From: an uncultured Prevotellaceae bacterium
Lineage (GTDB): Bacteria > Bacteroidota > Bacteroidia > Bacteroidales > Bacteroidaceae
Direction: 5' to 3'
Length of the DNA stretch: 64,000 nt
Assembly (NCBI GenBank): GCA_900314715.1
Contig: OMWI01000004.1
Coordinates: 124,001 to 188,000, forward strand
Positions 26,193 to 35,630 of the stretch are shown here, in pieces. Each line of letters starts with the position of its first letter. Position 1 is the first letter of the stretch. The notes beneath the pieces are model-generated. The model made no database searches and had not been told where the DNA came from. It saw nothing but the letters and a program-made list of their open reading frames with translations. A program made the translations under genes and the position numbers.

Positions 26193-27689
26193 ATGGAAAA
26201 AGAATATTTATTAGGTTTTGATGTTGGCAGTTCTTCTGTCAAGGCTTCTTTGGTTGATGTAGAAACAGGTCAGTGTGCAGCTACCGCTTTTTATCCAGAG
26301 CGTGAGGCTCCCATTAAGGCTGTCAAGGCAGGATGGGCAGAACAAGACCCTCAGATGTGGTGGGACAATGCCAAGTTGTCTCTGAAGAAAATCATGTCTG
26401 AAGCAGGTGCTAAAGGTGAGCAAATCAAAGCTATTGGTATTAGTTATCAAATGCATGGTCTTGTATGTGTTGACAAAGACCAGCAGGTGTTGCGTGATTC
26501 AATTATATGGTGCGACTCTCGCGCCGTACCGTATGGCGAGAAGGCATTCAATCGTTTGGGTGCAGAGCAATGTTTAGGTCATTTGCTCAATTCTCCAGGT
26601 AATTTTACCGCGGCCAAGTTAGCTTGGGTAAAAGAGAACGAACCAGCCCTGTATGAGAAAATATATAAAGTGATGCTTCCTGGTGATTATATCGCCATGA
26701 AGTTGAGCGGAGAAATCAATACCACGATTAGTGGATTGTCAGAGGGAATGTTCTGGGATTTCAAGGAGAAGGCTCCCGCAAAGTTCCTGCTCGATGAATT
26801 TGGTTTCAGCGAAGACTTGATTGCCGATATCGTTCCTACGTTCAGCGTTCAATCAACCGTTTCAAAGGCAGCAGCTGAAGAGTTGGGATTGAAGGAAGGA
26901 ACACCTATCAGTTACCGTGCAGGTGACCAACCTAATAACGCATTGAGTTTGAATGTATTCAATCCAGGTGAAATCGCATCAACGGCTGGTACGTCGGGTG
27001 TTGTATATGGTGTGTTGGGCGAAGTGAATTACGATAAGTTGAGTCGTGTCAATACCTTTGCACACGTTAACTATACCCAAGAGTTGGATCGTTTGGGCGT
27101 ATTGCTCTGCATCAACGGTACAGGTATCCTCAATGCATGGGTTCGTCGTAATGTTGCACCAGAGGGTATTTCATACGCAGACATGAATGTAATGATGGAG
27201 AATGTACCCATCGGAAGTGAAGGTGTTACCATTATCCCATTTGGCAATGGTGCCGAGCGCGTGCTTGAGAATCGTGAGATTGGTTGTAGCATCAATGGTG
27301 TCAACTTCAACAAGCATAGCAAGGCTCACATTATGCGTGCCGCTCAAGAAGGTATCGTATTCAGTTTCTGCTATGGTATGGAAATCATGGAGAAGATGGG
27401 TATGGACATTCGTAAGATTCATGCTGGTCGCGCTAACATGTTCCTCAGCGAAATCTTCCGCAATACGTTGGCAGGCGTGAGTGGTGCTACGATTGAACTT
27501 TACGAAACGGATGGTAGTGTTGGAGCAGCTAAAGGTGCCGGTATGGGATGTGGCTTATATCGTAACAATGATGAGGCCTTCGCTACGTTGAAGAAACTGG
27601 CAGTCATCGAACCTGATGAAGCTAAGAGAGGTGAATATCTCAATGCCTACGCACGTTGGAAAGAAACGCTTGCCAAGACGTTGGGATAA
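26193..27689 (+). CDS. xylB: xylulokinase
   Basis: Phosphorylates D-xylulose to xylulose-5-phosphate, the entry to the pentose phosphate pathway. 498 aa, of the FGGY carbohydrate kinase family: YLLGFDVGSSSVKASLVD at the N-terminus (phosphate-1 loop), ISYQMHGLVCVD near residue 80, IIWCDSRAVPYG, a conserved TAGTSGVVYGV segment, and a C-terminal DGSVGAAKGAGMG. The ATG at 26193 lies downstream of the promoter element; the longer frame from 26160 is excluded by it. xylA follows 61 bp downstream in the same operon. Confidence 0.95.
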   Translation: MEKEYLLGFDVGSSSVKASLVDVETGQCAATAFYPEREAPIKAVKAGWAEQDPQMWWDNAKLSLKKIMSEAGAKGEQIKAIGISYQMHGLVCVDKDQQVLRDSIIWCDSRAVPYGEKAFNRLGAEQCLGHLLNSPGNFTAAKLAWVKENEPALYEKIYKVMLPGDYIAMKLSGEINTTISGLSEGMFWDFKEKAPAKFLLDEFGFSEDLIADIVPTFSVQSTVSKAAAEELGLKEGTPISYRAGDQPNNALSLNVFNPGEIASTAGTSGVVYGVLGEVNYDKLSRVNTFAHVNYTQELDRLGVLLCINGTGILNAWVRRNVAPEGISYADMNVMMENVPIGSEGVTIIPFGNGAERVLENREIGCSINGVNFNKHSKAHIMRAAQEGIVFSFCYGMEIMEKMGMDIRKIHAGRANMFLSEIFRNTLAGVSGATIELYETDGSVGAAKGAGMGCGLYRNNDEAFATLKKLAVIEPDEAKRGEYLNAYARWKETLAKTLG

Positions 27690-27750
27690 TCTTATAGAAT
27701 AATGTAAATAAAAACAATATAATCAATCAATATTTTTAATTAACAAAATT

Positions 27751-29070
27751 ATGGCTAAAGAGTATTTTTCATTTACTGGAAAAATTCCTTTTGAAGGAAA
27801 AGAAAGCAAGAATGTAATGGCGTTCCACTATTATGAGCCGGAGCGCGAGGTGATGGGCAAAAAGATGAAAGATTGGCTGAAGTTTGCCATGGCATGGTGG
27901 CACACACTCGGAGGAGCAAGTGCAGACCAATTCGGTGGACAGACTCGTTCGTATGAATGGGATAAGGCAGAATGCCCTGTACAACGTGCCAAGGATAAGA
28001 TGGACGCTGGTTTCGAGATTATGGATAAACTGGGTATCGAATATTTCTGCTTCCATGATATTGACCTCGTTGAAGAAGGCGAGACCATTGAGGAATACGA
28101 GCGTCGTATGAAGGAAATTACTGACTATGCTCAGGAAAAGATGAAGCAATTCCCCAATATCAAGTTGCTTTGGGGTACAGCTAACGTATTTGGCAACAAG
28201 CGTTATGCTAATGGTGCTTCTACCAATCCTGATTTCGATGTTGTAGCTCGCGCTATCGTACAAATCAAGAACGCTATTGATGCTACTATCAAACTCGGTG
28301 GTTCTAACTATGTATTCTGGGGCGGTCGTGAAGGTTATATGAGCTTGTTGAATACCGACCAAAAGCGTGAGAAAGAGCACATGGCTACCATGTTGACGAT
28401 GGCTCGTGACTATGCTCGTGCAAAGGGATTCAAGGGTACATTCTTGATTGAACCAAAACCAATGGAGCCTTCAAAGCACCAATATGATGTAGATACTGAA
28501 ACCGTTATCGGATTCCTCCGTGCTCACGGATTGGATAAGGACTTCAAGGTTAATATCGAGGTTAACCATGCTACTTTGGCTGGTCATACATTCGAGCATG
28601 AACTTGCTTGTGCTGTTGACGCTGGTATGCTTGGTTCTATCGACGCAAACCGCGGTGATGCTCAGAATGGTTGGGATACCGACCAATTCCCCATCGACAA
28701 CTACGAACTCACTCAAGCTATGTTGGAAATCATCCGCAATGGTGGTCTTGGCAATGGCGGTACAAACTTCGACGCTAAGATTCGTCGTAACTCTACCGAC
28801 CTCGAAGACCTCTTCATTGCTCACATCAGTGGTATGGATGCAATGGCACGCGCATTGTTGAATGCAGCCGCTATTCTTGAGGAGAGTGAGCTGCCAGCTA
28901 TGAAGAAGGCACGTTATGCAAGCTTCGATAGCGGTATCGGTAAGGACTTCGAAGATGGAAAACTCTCATTAGAGCAAGTTTATGAGTATGGCAAGAAAGT
29001 TGAGGAGCCTGCTCAAACATCTGGCAAGCAAGAAAAATACGAGACTATCGTGGCTCTCTACGCTAAGTAA
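27751..29070 (+). CDS. xylA: xylose isomerase
   Basis: Interconverts D-xylose and D-xylulose. 439 aa, class II (long N-terminal form). The catalytic base region FCFHDIDLVEEGE (near residue 100), the metal ligands in GTFLIEPKPMEPSKHQYD, NIEVNHATLAGHTFEHEL and GSIDANRGDAQNGWDTDQFP are all intact. Strong codon regularity and high similarity to rumen Bacteroidetes enzymes suggest high expression. It is followed by a long hairpin terminator. With xylB it forms the complete xylose catabolic pair; no xylose transporter gene is adjacent. Confidence 0.97.
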   Translation: MAKEYFSFTGKIPFEGKESKNVMAFHYYEPEREVMGKKMKDWLKFAMAWWHTLGGASADQFGGQTRSYEWDKAECPVQRAKDKMDAGFEIMDKLGIEYFCFHDIDLVEEGETIEEYERRMKEITDYAQEKMKQFPNIKLLWGTANVFGNKRYANGASTNPDFDVVARAIVQIKNAIDATIKLGGSNYVFWGGREGYMSLLNTDQKREKEHMATMLTMARDYARAKGFKGTFLIEPKPMEPSKHQYDVDTETVIGFLRAHGLDKDFKVNIEVNHATLAGHTFEHELACAVDAGMLGSIDANRGDAQNGWDTDQFPIDNYELTQAMLEIIRNGGLGNGGTNFDAKIRRNSTDLEDLFIAHISGMDAMARALLNAAAILEESELPAMKKARYASFDSGIGKDFEDGKLSLEQVYEYGKKVEEPAQTSGKQEKYETIVALYAK

Positions 29071-29106
29071 ATCGTAAGATAGTTAATACATATCTTATAT
29101 AATTAG

Positions 29107-29175
29107 GGAGACAGTGCAACGCTATTATGAAGGACTTGTTTCATATTCATAATATGCACTGTCTCCTTATTTTTT
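29107..29175 (+). terminator. xylBA terminator
   Basis: The perfect stem GGAGACAGTGCA (29107-29118) / TGCACTGTCTCC (29155-29166) with a second inner pairing ATTATGAA / TTCATAAT is followed by TTATTTTTT on the plus strand. Confidence 0.88.
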
Positions 29176-29188
29176 ATACCCTTTGTGG

Positions 29189-29197
29189 TATTTTTGC
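29189..29197 (+). promoter_or_regulatory. promoter -7 element of the alcohol dehydrogenase-GH9 operon
   Basis: TATTTTTGC lies 30 bp upstream of the dehydrogenase ATG, just after the xylBA terminator. No clear -33 TTG. Confidence 0.55.
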
Positions 29198-29227
29198 TTT
29201 TTTGTAAACCCTTAATGACAACATAAC

Positions 29228-30409
29228 ATGAAAGATTTTATTTATTATGCACCAACGGAAGTGGTGTTCGGAGAAGATTCGGAGAAACAGGTGGCTTCCT
29301 TGGTGAAGAAATATGGAGGAAAAAGAGTACTTGTTCATTATGGTGGACAAAGTGCCAAAAAATCAGGATTACTTGATAACATCTTTGGACTATTGAACGA
29401 AGGAGGCATAGAGTTCTTTGAGTTGGGAGGAGTAGTCCCCAATCCTCGTTTGTCGAAAGTGAGAGAGGGAATCGCTTTGTGTCGTGAACAGAAAATAGAC
29501 TTCATATTGGCAGTTGGTGGCGGAAGCGTGATAGACTCTGCTAAAGCCATTGCATACGGAGTACCCTATAATGGCGACGTTTGGGATTTTTATTTGGGAA
29601 AGGCAACGGCAGAAACTTGTCTACCAGTTGCAACGGTATTGACAATACCTGCGGCTGGTAGTGAGATGAGTGAGTCGAGTGTGATTACCAATGAAGATGG
29701 CGACGTGAAGTTAGGTTATTCCAATAATATCTCTCGTCCAAAGTTTGCCATCATGAATCCCGTGCGAACCTATACACTTCCCCCGTATCAAACGGCTGCT
29801 GGCGTTACCGACATGATTATGCACACGATGGAGAGATATTTCACGCATGATGATGATATGACTCTCACCGATTCCGTAGCAGAGGCGTTGATGCGTACAT
29901 TGAAAGACTCTGTGATGGAAGTATTGAAAAATCCTACAGATTATCGTCATCGTGCGCAAATCATGTGGGGAGGAAGTATTGCGCATAATGGTCTTACTGG
30001 TTGTGGATTGAGTGACGATTGGGCAACTCATCAATTGGAACACGAATTGAGTGGAATGTTCGACGCAACGCATGGTGCTGGCTTAGCGGCGATATGGCCG
30101 AGTTGGGCACGTTATGTCTATAAGGAGAACGTGAGTCGTTTCGTGCGTTTTGCCGTCAATGTTATGGGAGTGGAAAATGATTTTACCAATCCAGAAGCCA
30201 CGGCATTAAAGGGAATAGAAGCAATGGAAGAGTTTTATCATGCCATTGGAATGCCCATTAATATTCATGAGTTGATTGGTCGAGAAGTGACAGATAAGGA
30301 GATTCTTGAGATGGTTCGTAAGTGTAGTAGAAATTATACGACAACTCAAGGTAGATTCAAGGTTCTTCAAGTAGAAGACATGGAAGCAATCTATCGTATG
30401 GCGAAGTAA
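29228..30409 (+). CDS. iron-containing alcohol dehydrogenase (YqhD/butanol dehydrogenase type)
   Basis: 393 aa. The NAD(P)-binding part shows VLVHYGGQSAKKSGL and LAVGGGSVIDSAKAIAYG (near residue 100). The metal site is formed by Asp and His in GVTDMIMHTMERYF and by His residues in HQLEHELSGMFDATHGAGLAA. Likely reduces aldehydes with NADPH, either in fermentation or detoxification; the segment VVPNPRLSKV is typical of the YqhD subgroup. It starts 158 bp after xylA behind a terminator, so it is a separate unit with the GH9 gene 27 bp downstream. Confidence 0.92.
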   Translation: MKDFIYYAPTEVVFGEDSEKQVASLVKKYGGKRVLVHYGGQSAKKSGLLDNIFGLLNEGGIEFFELGGVVPNPRLSKVREGIALCREQKIDFILAVGGGSVIDSAKAIAYGVPYNGDVWDFYLGKATAETCLPVATVLTIPAAGSEMSESSVITNEDGDVKLGYSNNISRPKFAIMNPVRTYTLPPYQTAAGVTDMIMHTMERYFTHDDDMTLTDSVAEALMRTLKDSVMEVLKNPTDYRHRAQIMWGGSIAHNGLTGCGLSDDWATHQLEHELSGMFDATHGAGLAAIWPSWARYVYKENVSRFVRFAVNVMGVENDFTNPEATALKGIEAMEEFYHAIGMPINIHELIGREVTDKEILEMVRKCSRNYTTTQGRFKVLQVEDMEAIYRMAK

Positions 30410-30436
30410 TATAGGAATTTCTAATTGTTTGGAAAC

Positions 30437-32176
30437 ATGAAAATAAGACATTTATTAATAATGGTATTTGCATGGTGTGGAATGTCATCTATGCAAGCAA
30501 AGCCAATTGTGGAAATCCGCTTAAACCAAGTGGGTTATTATCCAGATGAGGAGAAAGTAGTGGTGTTTGAGGGAATCAAAGCCAAGGAAAAGATTACCGT
30601 TACCGATGAACAAGGTAATGTGGTGTTGCAACCAAAGGTAATAAGACAAGCCATTTCTCCTTGGTCAAAGAAGCAGCGTTTCATCGTTGACGTGAGCGAA
30701 TTGAAAACTCCAGGGAAATATACGATTGCCGTGAAAGGTGCTGAAAGGCAATTTGTTGTGAATCCTTCAGCTCTTCGCGATATTTCTCACGCTTCATTGA
30801 AATTCTTTTATCTGATGCGAACGGGTATTCCCATTGAAAAGGAATATGCTGGCGAGTATGCTCGTCCTGTCGGTCATCCCGACTTGCATGTGTTAATTCA
30901 CCCTTCTGCTGCTTCTCAAGGACGACCCGCTGGTTCTGTCATTTCCTCTCCCTTAGGTTGGTATGATGCTGGAGATTATAATAAATATGTGGTTAACTCA
31001 TCTTTCTCAATCGGTTTGATGATGTTGGTGTATGAACAGAATAAAGCGTATTTCCATTCGCTCAACTTGAATATCCCTGAGAGCGAGAACGCAACGGCTG
31101 ATTTCCTCGATGAGATGATGTTTAATCTACGATGGTTGCTTACCATGCAAGACCCAGAAGATGGGGGAGTGTATCATAAGTTGACTACGCCCAACTTTGA
31201 GGGATTCGTAAAGCCTACCGAATGTAAACAACCGCGATATGTTGTGGCTAAAAGCGTTACGGCTACGTATGATTTTGCCGCTGTGATGGCACAGGCTGCT
31301 CGTTTGTTGAAAGGTAATCGTGATTACGTGGAATTTAGTTACCAAGCAACCGAAGCTGCAAAACGTGCATACGAATGGGCTGTGAATCATCCGCAAGTGT
31401 TTTATCGTCAAGGTAGTATGAACCAACAATACCAACCTGCTGTAAATACTGGAGAGTATGGGGATGGACGTGCGAATGACGAACAATTCTGGGCTGCAAC
31501 TGAGATGTATCGTTTGACCAGCGATATCAAGTATCTTCAAGATGCCAAAAACCTAAAACCAAATAGGTTTACATGTCCTACTTGGGGAAGCGTAGCAGGA
31601 TTGGGTGTGTTCTCATGGATTAATGCTGGTGAATCAGAGATGCAAAGTGAGATGCTTCAACAATTAAAAGACTATTGCGAACAATTGATTGCTCGTGTAC
31701 CTACTTCTTCATTCCAAGCACCTTATGGTGATAGAAAAGAAGAGTTTGGTTGGGGTTGTTTGGCAGAAAATTGTTGCGTGCCTGGTGTAGCATTATTGTA
31801 TGCTGACCGTTACATCGCTCCTGATCGCTATCGTGGTTATGCCTTGCAAAATATAGATTATCTGTTGGGACGCAATGCCACGGGATATTGCTACGTAACG
31901 GGCTTCGGACAGAAGAGTCCTATGCATCCTCACCATCGTATATCTTCTTCGGATGGTATAGAGAAACCTTTCCCAGGAATGTTGGTAGGTGGCCCTAATC
32001 CCATGCAACAAGACAAAGTGGCGGGCAATTTGGTTTATCCGTCTTCTTTTCCTGACGAGTCTTATCTTGACGAAGAACCATCCTACGCTTCCAATGAAAT
32101 CGCCATCAACTGGAATGCTTCACTCGTAGCATTGCTTTGTTGGATGGATGCGTTGAAGAGTCAGACTATATGGTAA
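30437..32176 (+). CDS. glycoside hydrolase family 9 (endo-beta-glucanase/cellulase)
   Basis: 579 aa, started at the ATG giving MKIRHLLIMVFAW; the signal peptide ends near SMQAKP. Residues ~25-115 form the Ig-like CelD N-terminal domain (IRLNQVGYYPDEEKVVVFEG). The (alpha/alpha)6 GH9 barrel follows: the catalytic base Asp in GWYDAGDYNKYVVNS, the conserved HHRISS segment (MHPHHRISSSDG) and the acid Glu in SYASNEIAINWNASLVALL. It should hydrolyse beta-1,4-glucans or act as an exo-glucosidase on cello-oligosaccharides in the periplasm or at the surface; no carbohydrate-binding module or lipobox is seen. Convergent with sbcC, 10 bp gap. Confidence 0.94.
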   Translation: MKIRHLLIMVFAWCGMSSMQAKPIVEIRLNQVGYYPDEEKVVVFEGIKAKEKITVTDEQGNVVLQPKVIRQAISPWSKKQRFIVDVSELKTPGKYTIAVKGAERQFVVNPSALRDISHASLKFFYLMRTGIPIEKEYAGEYARPVGHPDLHVLIHPSAASQGRPAGSVISSPLGWYDAGDYNKYVVNSSFSIGLMMLVYEQNKAYFHSLNLNIPESENATADFLDEMMFNLRWLLTMQDPEDGGVYHKLTTPNFEGFVKPTECKQPRYVVAKSVTATYDFAAVMAQAARLLKGNRDYVEFSYQATEAAKRAYEWAVNHPQVFYRQGSMNQQYQPAVNTGEYGDGRANDEQFWAATEMYRLTSDIKYLQDAKNLKPNRFTCPTWGSVAGLGVFSWINAGESEMQSEMLQQLKDYCEQLIARVPTSSFQAPYGDRKEEFGWGCLAENCCVPGVALLYADRYIAPDRYRGYALQNIDYLLGRNATGYCYVTGFGQKSPMHPHHRISSSDGIEKPFPGMLVGGPNPMQQDKVAGNLVYPSSFPDESYLDEEPSYASNEIAINWNASLVALLCWMDALKSQTIW

Positions 32177-32186
32177 TTGCTTCTCG

Positions 32187-35100
32187 TCAACTATACTCAG
32201 GTACAATGCGGATGGTACTACTTGAATGGCTTCCTTCTTGGTTCACTTGTATCTGAATGGGAATGCGTTCCTTGAGTTCTTCTACATGACTGATAATCCC
32301 TACGTGTCTGCCTGCTTGTGTGTGTAAGGCGTGTAACGTGTTGATGGCATTTTGTAATGGTTCGCCACTCAATGTTCCGAATCCCTCATCAATAAATAGC
32401 GTGTCAACCGAGAGACGTTGCCCAATATCACTCAATGCAAGGGCTAACGACAACGATACGAGAAAACTTTCTCCGCCTGAAATGGTACTGGCAGCACGAG
32501 TAACAAATCCCTGGTAGGCATCTTCGAGCATAATGACGAAGCTACCAGGGATTACCTTTAAGGTATATCTGTCGGTGAGCGACTTCATATATCCGTTGGC
32601 TGAATGTATCAGACTTGCCAACACATAACTTTGGGCAATCCTACGGAACTTGTCTCCTTTTGCATCGCCAATCAATTGGTTTAGTCGCGACCACTTTTGA
32701 TAATCTTCTTTCTTCGTTTCCGCATCTTTAATCAGTTGTCCCAACTTCCGTTTGTCATCTTCGTCTTGCTTGAGACGTTGTAGAATGGCACCTTTTCTTT
32801 CTCCCAATTGATTCATTTGTTGTTCCAATTCCATCACTTTTCCCGTCAGAGATTCTATTTGGTCTTCTTGGGAGAGGGTGGGGCGCTTTCGTTCATGTTC
32901 TGCTTGTTCCTTTATCTTTTGTTGCCAAATGGAGTGCTTGCTCAATGCGTCATTTCGCAATGCTTGTAGCGTTTCTTCGATGCGCTTGATTTCTTGGGGA
33001 GTGATATGGGATAAGTTATTTATGTCTTCTATTGTCATTTCAGGATGTAAATCCATGAATTCGTTCAATGCCTTCTCCGTTTGCGCTATCCGTTGTTCTG
33101 CTTGTGACAATTGGTCTTTCGTGGATTGCAGATTGGTACGAATGTCGTTCGTGGCATTGAGCAAATGGGGAATTTCCATGATGGTTTGTCCTTCCCATCC
33201 TTTCCATTCAGGCATGATGGTTTCTATGGCCACCATACTTGTTTGAACGTGTTCGCTCAAGTTGGTTAGTTCTTTCAACTTGTTTTGTTTTTCTTGTCTT
33301 TGGTCTATCTTGCGTTGATATTGTTTCTTGGACGATTCAAGTTCTTGGATGAAATGCTCTGGTGAGGTCTGCCAATCGTTTTCCCATTGGGATGATACGA
33401 TACATGAATTGACGTATTGCATGGTTTTTGCCAATTCTTCCTTTTTGTCTTCTATGATTTTGTTGCTTGTATCAATCTTTCCTTGACATTCACTCACAAG
33501 GCGGTTGATTTTTTCTATCTCATGTTGACTCTTATCTACGAGTTTCCACAACTTGTCTTTCTCTTGATAACTTTGTTTGACGGCCTTTTCCTTCTCTTCT
33601 GCCACCTTGATTAATTCTTCCAAAGAGGCTTTTTCCTCATTCATCTTGCTCAATTTCCCTTCCAACACTCCTGTAGTTTGGGAATCTATATGATTGATAC
33701 CGCATTTTTGACAAGCTGTTGAAGCATGGGCTTCACAATTGGATAATGTCTTGTCCTCCTCTAAATCCTTGAGCGCTTTGCGATAATAAGTTGTCTGTGT
33801 CTGGATTTCCGCTGCCAACTTGTTTTGCTTGTCTATCAGTTGTCGGTAATTGTTTTCTGCCTCTTGGTATTCTTTTTCCGCCACGGCAAACAATTGGGAA
33901 ATGTGGTCTTCATCAGTATGGGTGAATGACTTCACGATTCTTTGGCGACAAACAGGACATTCATCGCCTTCTTTCAGTTTCATGCGTACGCTCTTAGCCC
34001 ATTTATTGACGCTATCTCGTTGTTTCTCAATCACGTCCTTACATGTATCTCTGCGCACTTCTGCATCATGCACTTGTGGCTTTAATTGATTGATTTGTTC
34101 TTCTTGTTTCGTTATTTCTTGCAACATCCCTGCCAATGTTGCACGTGCTTTCTTCACTCGTTCGCGTTCATGATATAATATATTGATACGGTCGATGGCG
34201 GTTGAAATGTCGTTCAAATGTTGATTGATGTCTTCTTTCTTGTTTCTTAACACGGGCAAATTGCTTGCTTTCAGTTCTTCCTCTTGTTGTTGCAAGCGAT
34301 TCTCACATTGTTTCAATTGCTCTTGCTTTTCTTTTCCGTGTTGTATGACGATAGCTTGTTTGTTCAGAAGTTCGTCGTTCAATCGTTTTGTTTCATCTAC
34401 GATACGTTGATTCTCTTTCTTGACAACCTCCTTTCCGCTGATGATGGCTTTCAGGTTTGCCACGATCGTTTGCGCTTGTTCGTATGTAGGCACCCTGTCT
34501 TTCTCGCTCTCGATATACCTTTCTATTCCTTGCAATTCTTGTTGGATGTTCTCTTGTTCTTGCACGAGCCATCTTTCTCCTGCTTTCACCCGTAGGTATT
34601 GCGAAGATAAATCGTGTAGTTTTTGGGATAATCGTTCTTTTGTCCGTGTTGCGTCCTTGTTTTCTGCCAACCAATTCCGTGCTTCCACGGTGACGTTCCA
34701 CCACGTCACTTGCTTTTCTTGTTGTTTACATTCATTGCTTTCCGTACGTTGTTGGGCAACTTGATATTGGTTTTTGGTTTCCTCTATGCTTTTCTTGATT
34801 TCTTCTTCCTTCTGAATCCATTGCCGTTTGCTCTCTTCCTGCTCCCTTTTCTCCTTTAATTGAGTGTATTCTTGGTTGATGCTCTCAATCTCGGCTTGTC
34901 TCATGGCCACTTCCTCGTCGCTGAGCGTGGTGATACCGCTTATCAGTCGTTCTGCATCTTCCCATGTCGTTTTCCGTTGTTGAGTCAGTTCATATACCTT
35001 TGCGCCAATTTTGGAATAGGCATTCATGCCAGTAATCATTTCCAAGATGGCAGCTTTCTCGTTGTCGTTGCTATTCAGGAATCGGGTAAACTCACCTTGT

Positions 35101-35600
35101 GCCAAGAGTGTTGTCCTACAAAACTGTTGAAAGTCCAATCCAATGGCATCCTTGATTTCAGCTTTTATTTCCCTGTCTGTTATCAGCATCTTTCCCGTGT
35201 TCAAGTTGGTCAATTGCCATTCCTTGTTTTGCAAGATGCCCGATGCTTTCTTTCTTGCCCTTCTTACGCCCCATGATGCCTCGTATGCAATGTCGTTGTT
35301 GCCGATGAAAGATAGTTTGCACCATGCCTCTCCCGTATTCCTCCGCATCAACTGACGAGGGTCATCTATCTTCACGGATTTCTTTCCGTCTGGCGTTTCA
35401 CCTTGCATATTGGTGCTTTTCATCCTCGGCGTTTCGTTGTATAAAGCCAAGCAGATGGCATCTAAGATGGTGGATTTCCCCGCACCAGTTTTTCCTGTGA
35501 TGAGGAACACATCACTATCTGCCAACGGCTTTGCTTCGAAGTCGATTTCTGCGTCTTCAATCGAGGCGATATTGTGGATAATCAGTTTTTGGATTTTCAT
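32187..35600 (-). CDS. sbcC: exonuclease subunit SbcC (SMC-like ATPase)
   Basis: 1137 aa. N-terminal Walker A in TGKTGAGKSTILDAICLAL (near residue 37), two long coiled coils of ~400 residues each, and a central zinc hook CPVCRQ near residue 548. The C-terminal half ATPase carries the signature TISGGESFLVSLSLALAL and Walker B VDTLFIDEGFGTL. A second CxxC (CQKCGIN) lies in the coiled coil near residue 635, which is unusual. With SbcD it cleaves hairpins and DNA ends during repair. The start lies 30 bp after the sbcD stop. Confidence 0.95.
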   Translation of the reverse strand: MKIQKLIIHNIASIEDAEIDFEAKPLADSDVFLITGKTGAGKSTILDAICLALYNETPRMKSTNMQGETPDGKKSVKIDDPRQLMRRNTGEAWCKLSFIGNNDIAYEASWGVRRARKKASGILQNKEWQLTNLNTGKMLITDREIKAEIKDAIGLDFQQFCRTTLLAQGEFTRFLNSNDNEKAAILEMITGMNAYSKIGAKVYELTQQRKTTWEDAERLISGITTLSDEEVAMRQAEIESINQEYTQLKEKREQEESKRQWIQKEEEIKKSIEETKNQYQVAQQRTESNECKQQEKQVTWWNVTVEARNWLAENKDATRTKERLSQKLHDLSSQYLRVKAGERWLVQEQENIQQELQGIERYIESEKDRVPTYEQAQTIVANLKAIISGKEVVKKENQRIVDETKRLNDELLNKQAIVIQHGKEKQEQLKQCENRLQQQEEELKASNLPVLRNKKEDINQHLNDISTAIDRINILYHERERVKKARATLAGMLQEITKQEEQINQLKPQVHDAEVRRDTCKDVIEKQRDSVNKWAKSVRMKLKEGDECPVCRQRIVKSFTHTDEDHISQLFAVAEKEYQEAENNYRQLIDKQNKLAAEIQTQTTYYRKALKDLEEDKTLSNCEAHASTACQKCGINHIDSQTTGVLEGKLSKMNEEKASLEELIKVAEEKEKAVKQSYQEKDKLWKLVDKSQHEIEKINRLVSECQGKIDTSNKIIEDKKEELAKTMQYVNSCIVSSQWENDWQTSPEHFIQELESSKKQYQRKIDQRQEKQNKLKELTNLSEHVQTSMVAIETIMPEWKGWEGQTIMEIPHLLNATNDIRTNLQSTKDQLSQAEQRIAQTEKALNEFMDLHPEMTIEDINNLSHITPQEIKRIEETLQALRNDALSKHSIWQQKIKEQAEHERKRPTLSQEDQIESLTGKVMELEQQMNQLGERKGAILQRLKQDEDDKRKLGQLIKDAETKKEDYQKWSRLNQLIGDAKGDKFRRIAQSYVLASLIHSANGYMKSLTDRYTLKVIPGSFVIMLEDAYQGFVTRAASTISGGESFLVSLSLALALSDIGQRLSVDTLFIDEGFGTLSGEPLQNAINTLHALHTQAGRHVGIISHVEELKERIPIQIQVNQEGSHSSSTIRIVPEYS

Positions 35601-35630
35601 GGTTGTCTGTCTTTCCTTTCTTCTCGTTTT

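Noticed and set aside
29107-29175. Hairpin after xylA as a regulatory RNA
   Set aside because: The simple long stem with a T-run is adequately explained as a terminator.
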